The notes beneath the pieces are model-generated. The model saw only the letters and a program-made list of their open reading frames with translations. It did no database searches and had not been told where the DNA came from. A program made the translations under genes and the position numbers. A stretch of DNA of 64,000 nt from Aplectana chamaeleonis (taxonomy: Eukaryota > Nematoda > Chromadorea > Rhabditida > Cosmocercidae), in assembly GCA_029168955.1 (NCBI GenBank), contig JAPDOI010000150.1:62001-126000 (forward strand), given 5' to 3'. This document shows positions 55,805 to 64,000 of the stretch, one piece after another (position 1 is the first letter of the stretch; each line of letters begins with the position of its first letter).

Positions 55805-57450
55805 TTGGGAGGAGAAGAATTGAAAAAAGCCTACTCGTTGTAGCGACAGTACACCGGCGAGATGAGGAGATGTTCGCCTATACTGAATACTGCGAACGGA
55901 GTCGCAGTTAGCGATGAGACGCTGCCATTATAAAAGGATAACTTCAGTTCACTACTTAATCGTCCAGCTCCATCAGTACCTGAGCTCCCGCATGTTCAGG
56001 TAGCACATTATGATGTCAGTGAGGAACCGCCGACTGAGTCTGAAGTTTTGGATTGTGTCCGGAAAATGAAGAATGGAAAGGCAGGTGGAGATGACAACAT
56101 CACTGCTGAAATGTTGAAAGCTCTCCCTCCGTCTGGGATTCGTGAAATGACAAACACTATCCGTACCATATGGATCAGCGAAAGATACCCGATTCGTAGA
56201 GACACTCGATCATCGTACCTCTTCACAAGAACTTATCCGTCATGGACCCTAAGAACGACAGGGGATTTCTCCACTGCGTGTCATGTACAGGGTTTTGGAA
56301 CGTATCGTTCTCGAGCGGCTCATCGAACATCGTGAGGAAACAACCAGAGAGGAGCAAGCCAGTTTCCGACCTGGAAGATCGACCATCGACCAAGTGTTCG
56401 TCGTGAGAGGAGTAATTGAATCGTGGCAGCGGTATTCGAAGCCAGTACAGCTTGCTTTTTTGGATTTTGGAGCCGCATTCGACTCTCCTCATTGTAATCG
56501 ATTGCTCAACGCTCTGCGAGCGATGAAGTCCTGGAATAGTACGTTCGACTAATCGAGGACATGCACAAAGGAACAACAGCAGCAATTCGTACACCTGTCG
56601 GATTTACGTTAGCTTTTGAGGTGAAAAAGGAGTAATGCAAGGAGTTGTAGCGGGACCTTTTCTATTCAACTTCGCTGTTGATGACATCATGCGTAGAGTT
56701 GCAGAACAGTCTCCTGCGGACGTGATACTAACACCATGAGGACGCGCCCTTGTCGACCTGGGGTACGCTGACGACATAGTGTTTGTTATTCGCTGAAAAC
56801 AACGCAAAACTGGTAAGGATTGTGAAGCTCGTTTCGAAGCATGGCGCAGGGACTTCGACTTCCTTCCCACAAATGCAAGCAAATTTGGGTCTATCAGAGG
56901 CCATCAGCGGGAGTTTGTGTGGACGGACAACGTTTCGAGCTGGTGGATGATTTTTGCTACATATTTGGGCTGTTTGCTGAAGAACCATGGTGCAGCAGAT
57001 ACTTAACAGCGATGTTTGAAAGCTACGTCTGCATTCCATTCTCTTACCAAGTGTTTGTGGTCTACCCCCATCGCGAAGGAAGTCAAGTAGCGCGTCTACC
57101 TATCCGCTATTCGCCCTATCATGATGTACGGATCGGAGACGTGGGCAGCACCGAAGACGCAGATGGAAAGGTTGGATTGCACGGAAAGGAAGCTGTTTAG
57201 ACGTTTGCTTGGATATTTCTGGCCGCAGAAGTGCCACAACGAAGACCTCTACAACGAAATCGACGCCTTACATCAACGCTTGACACGAGGGAGGTGCCAA
57301 CGCCTCCCAACGCCATCTCAAGCGGCAACGGAAGGTCGTCTTCGTTTGTTCGCGCATAATTTAAGGAGACCGCCAGATTGCCAGGACGGCACGTTTCGGT
57401 AAAGATGAGGAATGATCGCGTCAGGCGAAAACCAACCGGCCTTCACAAAA
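55805..57450 (+). pseudogene. RTE-clade retrotransposon remnant (RT and C-terminus)
   Basis: Blocks in order are KMKNGKAGGDDNITAEMLK, MYRVLERIVLERLIEHREET, EQASFRPGRSTIDQVFV, QLAFLDFGAAFDS, GVMQGVVAGPFLFNFAVDD, LGYADDIVFV, MMYGSETWA, CTERKLFRRLLGYFWP and RRPPDCQ. This is the RTE order, including the F-x-D and YADD catalytic aspartates. Frameshifts, a TGA in the 56735-56742 area and loss of the endonuclease make it inactive. A fragment of the same family lies at 18228-18411 on the - strand. Confidence 0.85.
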
Positions 57451-57596
57451 CACCGAAAACTAGAACACGTTTATCGTCTGCACTGACTCTATGTTATCCC
57501 TGTAGTCGAACGAGTCGTGAGCCACAACTTTACCGCGGTTCTACCACGATACTGTGCTGCCCGATGCCTGCGGACCCAGTGGGGAGAAGTCGCGGG

Positions 57597-57812
57597 TTCG
57601 TTGCGGCGGAGTCCAGGGTTTGAGAAGCGGCTCTCATTTAGACCTCTTGTTGGGAGTAGATTTGCCGCCGTTTCTCGCGGATGACCACCTACCACAATCG
57701 CAGCGAACGCTGGCGGGATGGGTCGAGTGCGGAAAAATGGGGCGACAATTACACTGCCAACAACAGGTCTAAATGAGAGCCGCTTGCCAAGCCCTAGACT
57801 TCCAGCGGCAAC
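57597..57812. repeat. Imperfect palindrome, ~215 bp
   Basis: GAGAAGCGGCTCTCATTTAGAC on the left (last bases at 57643) mirrors GTCTAAATGAGAGCCGCTT on the right, around a centre near 57705. TTGTTGGGAGT pairs with its complement further in. It lies just after the RTE remnant and before a GC-rich tract. Confidence 0.7.
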
Positions 57813-57829
57813 CCCGCATCATCTCTGCG

Positions 57830-58060
57830 TCTCCCCCGCGACTGCCCCGCAATTCCCCCGCGTCTCCTCCGCGTTCTCCCCGCGTCTCCTCCGCGTTCTC
57901 CCCGCGTCTCCTCCGCGTTCTCCCCGCGTCTCCTCCGCGTCTTTCTCGTATCTCCTCCGCGACTGCCCCGCATCTCACCCGCGTCTCCTCCGCGACTGCC
58001 CCGCGACTCCCCCGGCCCGGCGCCGGCAGGCACCGAGCCGGAGGAGTCGCGGGCAGTCGC
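57830..58060. repeat. 22-bp CG-rich minisatellite (GTCTCCTCCGCGTTCTCCCC)
   Basis: Four near-perfect 22-base units at about 57878-57950 are flanked by related CCGCGACTGCCCCGC units. All three frames are open for long runs on both strands because of composition; these are not genes. It ends in a CCGG-rich inverted piece near 58015-58060. Confidence 0.75.
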
Positions 58061-58077
58061 GGGGAGTCGCTGCAAAT

Positions 58078-58210
58078 TTCTCAGAGTTCAGAGTTCGATC
58101 GCTGATCGCCGCGATAATATGTTTGGAATAAAGATCAACGTGCGACGCGATCTCGATCGATGCTCATGTTTATCACCCCATCGCGTCGCACGGCGATCGA
58201 ACTCTGAGAG
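58078..58210. repeat. Palindromic element with CTCAGAGTTCGATCG ends
   Basis: TCTCAGAGTTC..GATCG and CGATCGAACTCTGAGA form the ends. CGTGCGACGCGAT and ATCGCGTCGCACG form the inner arms. The length of about 130 bases suggests a small MITE. It is non-coding. Confidence 0.65.
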
Positions 58211-58355
58211 ATGCCTAAGGGGAAAGATTTGCTTTGGAATAGAGGGTAGTTATTGTCATTCTCGGACTCGAATTCCGGTGTCACTGGCGGCACGCGTCTC
58301 GAATCGGACAAATTTCCAGTGCCGCAGCCGCAGATCAGCCGACTGGGCGGTTTTC

Positions 58356-58449
58356 TAGGGTTCTTAGTTTTTTTGGTTTTTGCTGTTCTCTTTTACATGT
58401 TTTCACATGTAAAAGAGAACAGCAAAAACCAAAAAAACTAAGAACCCTA
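58356..58449. repeat. Perfect 45-bp-arm hairpin
   Basis: 58356-58400 (TAGGGTTCTTAGTTTTTTTG start) and 58405-58449 are exact complements with a 4-base loop TTTC. Not a single mismatch is seen over 45 pairs. This could be a very recent insertion, a small-RNA precursor or a fold-back artefact of sequencing. Confidence 0.9.
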
Positions 58450-58984
58450 TAATTTTTTCATGTATGAGCTTTTTAGATGTTCATGTTAGGGTGAATTTGT
58501 TCTCCCAGATGCCCCCTTATCGCTTCTAAAGCGGATAAAATCCGCGATGGTGAGTATTTATTTTTATTTCCCGTTCGTTTTTGATGATCTATCTTCATTC
58601 GACCTTTCAAATAATTCAAATGTTTATTAGAATGTCTCTAACTTATCGCTTTCAAGCGGGTTTCTTTTGTCTGCCGATCGAATCGATCGCATCTGGAACA
58701 AAGTCGGAATTACCCCGAGAAAACATTCCACCAGAGAAAAGCCAAGAGAAAACAATCTAATGAAGCTTTTGAATAAATTAACAAAGCGAATGAGACTAAA
58801 TCTTCGAGACTAAGCGAGAAATAACAATAACATCTCCACCACAGATTTTACTTCCTTCCGAGGAGGTCACGGAGGTCTCTGGAAAGAAAAAAGATGCTAG
58901 CATCATCATCTAACGTGGTATTACATGCAAAAATAGAAATGAGAATTTGAAAACAAACGAAACAAGTGAGAAGATCAGTTGAAA

Positions 58985-59160
58985 CATGGCGGCTGCGACA
59001 CTGGGAACTCGTCCAATTTGAGACACGAGCTGCAGCAGCACGAACCTGCGTTCAAAACCTTCGCCCACTACGCTAAACGAGAGTGCTGCGTAAACCTTAG
59101 CGTGCACCGAGGGCGGCATAATGAGAACTCACCCGTATTCATGGACGATTTGCCTAGGAG
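58985..59160 (+). repeat. Dispersed repeat shared with 5545-5690
   Basis: CTTCGCCCACTACGCTAAAC and GGCGGCATAATGAGAAC match the block preceding exon 3 of the protease. Here no exon follows in the next 300 bases. It may be a SINE-like or MITE fragment; its ends are undefined. Confidence 0.45.
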
Positions 59161-59360
59161 GTAAAGGTAGATTTCAAACGGAATCGTCTCAGCTTCTTGC
59201 CTCAATCTCGCCCATTCCAGTTGCTAATGAATCGTGGGTTGATCGTTCATGGTCACGGCCTCTGGTAGGCACATAGTGGAGGGGTCAGTGTTTGGGTGTG
59301 TGTGTGGGGGCAAATATGATCAGCCGGCTTCGTAGGTAACATCGGCGTGGATTGTGAAGT

Positions 59361-59461
59361 GACTTTGCGTTCACTGTTGAAGGTTGGCGCAAACACGGTG
59401 CGCCTATGTTATAACATATGACACCGAGTTTGGGCCAACCTTCAACAGTGAACGCGAAGTC
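59361..59461. repeat. Hairpin with GTTCACTGTTGAAGGTTGG arms
   Basis: ACTTTGCGTTCACTGTTGAA through GGCGCAAAC pairs with GTTTGGGCCAACC through TTCAACAGTGAACGCGAAGT. The loop region contains TATGTTATAACATA, itself a palindrome. It is about 101 bases, and GAGGTTGGCGCAAGC at 41466 is a related piece. Confidence 0.75.
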
Positions 59462-59483
59462 TCTTCGCGATCCATGCCGACGT

Positions 59484-59765
59484 TACTGTGCTTATCTGGG
59501 CCAAATTCCGGTCCGCAATTGCGTCTTGACACGCTTAGCGGCCGCGCGCTCCCGAGTCAGTAGAGCTTCCAGCGCCGCAGCCGTCGATCTGCTGACCCTA
59601 GGTGGGTTTTGGAAACTGTAAACAAAGACAAATTGGAGAAAATTGTACAAAAAAGCCACACTGAGTCGGCTTTCGCGCTGAAAACCCGATTGACTCGAGC
59701 GCGTGCGGCCGCAAAGCGTGTCGAGACGCAATTGCGGACCGGAATGTGGCCCAGATAAGCACAGG
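59484..59765. mobile_element. CTGTGCTTATCTGGG MITE
   Basis: TACTGTGCTTATCTGGGCC and the complement ending AAGCACAGGA enclose 282 bases. The arms include CCGGTCCGCAATTGCGTC and its partner. It is one of the two best preserved copies, only 22 bases after the preceding hairpin. Confidence 0.85.
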
Positions 59766-60710
59766 ATGTGTCAGTTGGAAAACATTGTATGGTCTCCAAA
59801 GTCTTCCGTCCAACTCACGGGCTCATTTTGTACGTAAACAGAAAGTTCAGTTAGGATCAAACTTTTTTATCCCCTCAATGGATATTGGGGTTTGCGTGGT
59901 TTAGTGGAGGGATGCGCTGATTTTGCTCAACACAGACGTGTTTAATCCTTGCCCAAAAACATCCAAGTCTAATATCACTCCGGAGTTGGTAAACTGAGAC
60001 CATACTCACCTTGGAAGCTAAGAGCACTAATTCAAATGTCGGTTGGCATCGGTAACTCACACTATACTTTTGTAGGCCCGAAACGAACACAAACATCTAC
60101 GATACGGACGCGCAGCACATCCCACAAAGGATCGATACCGCCGAGTGTTTATCTTCATTAATGTTGCTAAAATTCCATCCCTTACACACCCCCGTGACTC
60201 TAATATCCTCCTCTTCCAACGCGCAGTTCTATTCTATGTACAACTAAACGAGAGAAATTCGGCTGAAACACACACTACAAAACAGTTTCGTTGATGTTAG
60301 AAGAAAACGACTCTGCTTTTCATAGACACTACCATTGTTTGAATATTCGCCCACAATCCACGCTCCCTTTCTGAACTTTAAGAAAAAATTTTGAGTGCAG
60401 GGAGTGTCTTTGAGTACCTTATGAAGATTCAAGAAGTGTGACTCTACAATAAGCCGGCATCCCCTACAATTTTCGTCCCCCCACGCACAATCCCACTCTG
60501 CAACAAATCGAAGATTTCAAAAGAAGCCCATTTAAATTGTTATGGCTACTCCTACAATCGGACCCTTCCAACGATCTTTTCTCTCCTAACCTACGCTTCA
60601 GTCCGTGGCTCCATTCTACTTTTGTACAAATTTTTTTTCAAACAAAACGAGTGGTCTTGGACCGTTTAAAAAATTTCAGGTCGACCAGACACATAGAGTC
60701 CGCGCAATCA
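59766..60710. other. Unassigned 0.9 kb
   Basis: No gene, repeat family or hairpin was recognised. Short frames only. Confidence 0.35.
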
Positions 60711-60833
60711 TTTTAGTCTGATGGAAGAACGGGGCTGCGATGGTAGATCACCCCGCGCGAATCGAAACCCCATTCTCCATTGAGGCCGCCAACCCCGCAC
60801 GGCCAACCGCCTGGTCCCTGCGTCAGACTAAAA
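60711..60833 (+). mobile_element. TTTTAGTCTGATG MITE, copy 3
   Basis: TTTTAGTCTGATG and CGTCAGACTAAAA give the best inverted ends of the three copies, with the shared GAATCGAAACCCCATTCTCC core. The length is 123 bases, followed by the conserved AACGGGAACCATACA flank. Confidence 0.75.
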
Positions 60834-60848
60834 TGAAAACGGGAACCA

Positions 60849-61057
60849 TACAGTTCACTTCCGCACTGCCGTTCAGTCCGCAAAGTGCGCGCTGATTGCG
60901 AAATCGTGCCGCGGCGCGGTTGCGAATATCCTAGACGCAAAAAGCGCCCGGGTGATCCCACATCCTTGTCTGAGGATACTCGCAACCGCGCCGGAGCACA
61001 ACTTCGCAATCAGGGTGCACTTTGCGGATTGAACGGCAGTGCGGTGGTGAACTGTAT
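60849..61057. mobile_element. Foldback MITE with TACAGTTCAC ends
   Basis: TACAGTTCACTTCCGCACTG at the left mirrors CAGTGCGGTGGTGAACTGTA at the right. The arms continue about 80 bases through CGCAAAGTGC, CTGATTGCGAA and GGCGCGGTTGCGA. It starts directly after the previous MITE. Confidence 0.75.
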
Positions 61058-61182
61058 ACTACCGCTGCTACCGTAAGGGAAAAAGGTGCGAGAAAGGGGC
61101 GAGATCTTTCCGTACTTAACTTATTCAGATTTTCGCGATCATCGTCAGAGTATCTTTTTTAACGCATTTTATAGCCGAAAAT

Positions 61183-61205
61183 AAATGAATGAATGAATGA
61201 ATGAA
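61183..61205 (+). repeat. (AATG)n microsatellite
   Basis: AATGAATGAATGAATGAAT is a clean tetranucleotide run of about five units, preceded by AAAT. Confidence 0.85.
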
Positions 61206-62279
61206 TAGGCAAAGTTGTCAACAAACGCGTCAATTGCCTACTCTACGTCGCAAGTATAGCAGCACCTTCGAATTAGGTGTATCATATGTATGATCAACGT
61301 TTTAGATATTCTAGAGAATTTCTGTTTTCTGCTGCGACGAAAACGATGGATTCAGTGATAAGACCAGAAGTTGCCCATTTTGCCTCTAGTTATAGAGAAA
61401 AGTGTGTTTTTGGCGCGACGCTCAAGTATAGCAACACTTGAGCAACATGTAAATTTCTCCCGACGATCGCCAGAATGAACCACTTTCATGTGTTTTCCTA
61501 TGGAACTGGTTCAAGGTGATACTATTTGTCCACTTTCCTGGTGGACTCCACATCAGAGCTGTGCGGAAATGTTCTGTTTCCGATTCCATATTTCCAGTGT
61601 TTTTAGGCTGTTCCAATCCGCTTCCGTTTCCGACTTTTTGAGGCCGGAAACGGAAGAAAATAGTGCTGCATGGGTAATGGTATCGGGTCTATGCAAGGGT
61701 ATTTGAAGTCACAATGATAGACCGAGATTCTCTTTCAAATTCTTTGGTTCCATTGAATATATATCTGAGTCTGGCTTAAATACTCGACAGATTCGAATCC
61801 TGAAATTGCCCCCATCCCTTTGAACGAAGACACAAAATAAGCGTTTCATGAATCTGACCACATTTTGGGTTTTTTTTTTCAAAAAACTTTTTCTCGGAGG
61901 TTGAATGATTATTCTGGAGCTTTCCGCTAATGTCCTCTTACTCGTTTGCCAACCTTCACAAAAGCAATAAGAATCCGGACGGGTTTTCTCACACGTACGG
62001 CTTGTCCTTCAGGAAGGAGTATGGGCGGAGCCAGGTGGAGGTGGCCATGGGCAGCGGCACTCCACGTTAATAGCAAATCACAGTCGGATTTTTCTATACT
62101 CGCCGAAGAGCTCTCTTTTATTTTTCCAACTTAATAGTGTGGTATTAGCTCCGGTAGGCAATTAAGGCTCAGAATAAATTTTAAACAGTCAACGCTGATG
62201 ATTTGGTAGCTAACATATTATCAGGTTGAACACGCAGCACCTACGGCTGATACAGCCTGGACTCCATCTGGGGAACAGG
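61206..62279. other. Unassigned 1.1 kb
   Basis: AAGTATAGCARCACYTT occurs at about 61252 and 61425, a short direct repeat. No gene or element was recognised otherwise. Confidence 0.35.
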
Positions 62280-62580
62280 CTGTAAAGTGTATCCGAATCA
62301 GAATGGCGGTCCATGCGGCCGGCGTGCTTGTCAGGCGGCCGTCGCGTTCGCCGTTTTCGGACGAGCATGCGAAACGTCCCCCACAGCCATCGACTACGAA
62401 CGGGGCCGGCACTGGCTGCCAGCAAACACTGCGCCGATCAATCAGCTCTGCAGACGGTGGGAGAGGGGACGGCCGTAGTTAAAATCCAACACTCGTCCGA
62501 GAGCGGGGCACATGCGACGGCCGCCTGCCAAGCACGCTGGCCGCATAGCCGCCATTGTCATTCGGACACACTTTACACTG
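62280..62580. mobile_element. TIR element with CTGTAAAGTGTRTCCGAAT ends
   Basis: The left arm CTGTAAAGTGTATCCGAAT runs through AATGGCGG, GTGCTTG and CAGGCGGCCGTCGC to about 62347. The right arm is the complement from about 62514 to 62580. The interior of about 165 bases is non-coding. Confidence 0.75.
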
Positions 62581-62909
62581 CTTTGGAGGGGCAGCTACAT
62601 ACATTGCGCGGCAAAACTATATGAAATACCGCGATTTTTGAGATTCTGGATTTGGCATGGGCCGAGCAGAAAAACTACAATTGCCAATCAGCGCTACACC
62701 TTCGAAAACCCCCGGGTGCAAATTTTAATAACAATACGTCAAATCTTACAAGGCTGGCACCGGAAAGTGTCGAAATTGACCGATGCAAAACCATATGACA
62801 TAGCAGGAAATCTTGGGTATTTCGTGAACTTTGTAGATTTGCAGTGAGAAAAATCACAGTTTCGTGAAATCTATCTAACAATACGATGTTCCTGCTCCTT
62901 ATTTTCCAA

Positions 62910-63470
62910 AATGCCACATGAAACCAAAAAAAGGAATGCGAAAGAGCTCAGACTGATCTCATCAGCCATATGGGCCTTAGCATTCGATCTTTGAGCCAAT
63001 GAATCGGGCGTATTCGAGGCTGCATTGCTCGATATGTTGAAGATACTGCTTTGTACTTGTATAAAGCACGAACTGGAAGACCAAGAAAGCTGAAATACAT
63101 AGAGGAACGGGCAGGCGTGAGGCTGGCATCGAATCCCATGATGTGCTCCAGCGAGAGCAAAGGAGTCTTGGACCTGCGCGTCGACATATCCACAGTTCTG
63201 CGAACCACTCGTAGATCCCGGAACGACATCCGAGATCGAAAAAGAAGTGCTCCACGTCTTACGGACAACTACAAGAATTCGCGGCTCCAATGCGTTCGAG
63301 TGAACATGCAAACCAATTCAAAGAAGGTGGGTCTTCTCGTCAATCTTCATGTTGAACGCCCTCGTAAGAAAACAACCTAATAGATCGTTTTCTCACACGA
63401 AGAGAAAGTTTAGCTTGGACGGATCTGGTGGATTCAATTCGTTTCAATCAATTTTTTTTTTCCGTTTCCG
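62910..63470 (+). pseudogene. Tc1-like transposase, N-terminal half, broken
   Basis: After MPHETKKRNAKELR the frames show a helix-turn-helix-like piece (SIRSLSQ, then IARYVEDTALYLYK), GRPRKL, RLASNPM, LRTTRRSRNDIRDR, a RLTDNYKNSRLQCVRVNMQ stretch, and SLDGSGGFNSFQ. These follow the order of Tc1-family paired-type DNA-binding domains and the start of the catalytic core. A stop falls in SLSQ* and a frameshift precedes SLDG. The catalytic C-terminal half is not recognisable. Confidence 0.7.
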
Positions 63471-63695
63471 TTACCGGAAATCTTGAGAAAGATTTCCGCA
63501 CAGCCCTGCTCCACAAGCTTTCTGATGGAAAAGCTCAAATTCAAGCCTTTGCTTCACTTCAGAGCCTACAATGTTGTCGCATCAACCACTGTGACAACAC
63601 CATGGGCTCTGAAGTAAAGCAATCTCGTCGCTTAGAACATTTTCACAAGGTTGTTCGACCGCGCGATGAAACATGAGCACGATTTTGGAACACTT

Positions 63696-63855
63696 GACTG
63701 CTCCACGCAACAAAGGCGCCGCTTTTCAAATCGTGCATAAAATCACCTTCTTCAGCTATAGCAAGTTTGAAGTTTTTTCAGAAAACTTGTCATAGCTGGA
63801 GAACATGACCTTATGCACGATTTGACAAGCGGCACCTTTGTTGCGTGGAGCAGTC
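63696..63855. mobile_element. Small foldback element with GACTGCTCCACGCAAC ends
   Basis: GACTGCTCCACGCAACAAAG at the left and its exact complement at the right enclose 160 bases. The arms extend through AAATCGTGCATAA with few mismatches, and the centre carries AGCTATAGCAAG..CTTGTCATAGCT. It is non-coding. Confidence 0.8.
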
Positions 63856-64000
63856 ATTATGCGAAAACGTTTGAACTCGAGTTCCGTGGTTTCTTGGCGC
63901 TAATCACCGCGCGCGAATTTGCACGCTTTCGCGTCACGAATAAACCACAGCCCAAATACGGACTTTTTCTTGAAATTTTCCGGACGTTCTTGATGCGACT

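Noticed and set aside
57773..58131. Overlapping frames of 93-137 codons on both strands
   Set aside because: They are produced by a 22-bp CG-rich minisatellite; the amino-acid content is periodic and there is no motif.
19409..60833. The three TTTTAGTCTGATG elements as tRNA-derived SINEs
   Set aside because: No A-box and B-box pair at the right spacing was seen, and the ends form inverted repeats as in DNA-type MITEs.
62871..63311. 146-codon - strand frame
   Set aside because: It is antisense to the Tc1-like transposase remnant, whose + strand reading has clear family motifs.

Overview
This window looks like a repeat-saturated nematode chromosome segment. A strongylid, probably a hookworm-like species, is the best guess. 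The reasons are long introns with GTRAGT donors and TTNCAG acceptors, a trans-splice-type acceptor set directly against an ATG, a mariner that I recall as resembling the hookworm 'bandit' type, RTE retrotransposon debris, and very many small inverted-repeat elements. I saw no bacterial operons, rRNA, tRNA or CRISPR.

The one gene I can build with confidence is on the + strand at 1507-16029. It has eight exons and encodes a secreted S1-family (chymotrypsin-fold, nematode DUF316-like) serine protease of about 360 residues. All intron phases fit. The triad is His92, Asp226 and Ser309. The disulfide spacings 77-93 and 305-334 equal the 42-58 and 191-220 spacings of chymotrypsin. Its introns hold a stack of small transposons, including a 7.2 kb intron between exons 4 and 5. 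A second, diverged copy of its promoter, exon 1, intron 1 and exon 2 lies at about 46740-50211. No later exon of that copy was found in the window, so it is either a truncated paralogue or one that continues beyond the end.

Layout: 1-16.2 kb, protease gene with MITEs in its introns. 16.2-24.8 kb, mostly unrecognised sequence with an inverted-repeat element and an RTE scrap. 24.8-27.8 kb, a candidate hAT-type element with an 8-bp target duplication but no visible transposase. 28-31.7 kb, nested MITEs and a long hairpin. 32.7-36.5 kb, a 42-bp satellite whose units carry the palindrome TGACGTCA. 37-46.6 kb, palindromes, minisatellites, AT-rich foldbacks, a dead mariner and a decayed low-complexity coding region. 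46.7-50.2 kb, the duplicated protease 5' half. 52-57.5 kb, a broken PHD-finger non-LTR retrotransposon (- strand) next to a broken RTE element (+ strand). 57.5-64 kb, hairpins, MITEs and a dead Tc1-like transposase.

The repeats fall into recurrent families that can be cross-aligned within the window: TTAA-flanked elements (TTAAAGGCAGTG ends), CTGTGCTTATCTGGG elements, AGCCTAGTTTTGACTGCA elements and TTTTAGTCTGATG elements. Apart from the protease, most open frames here look fortuitous. All calls come from reading the sequence. No alignment, splice predictor or database was run, and family names rest on recalled motifs.
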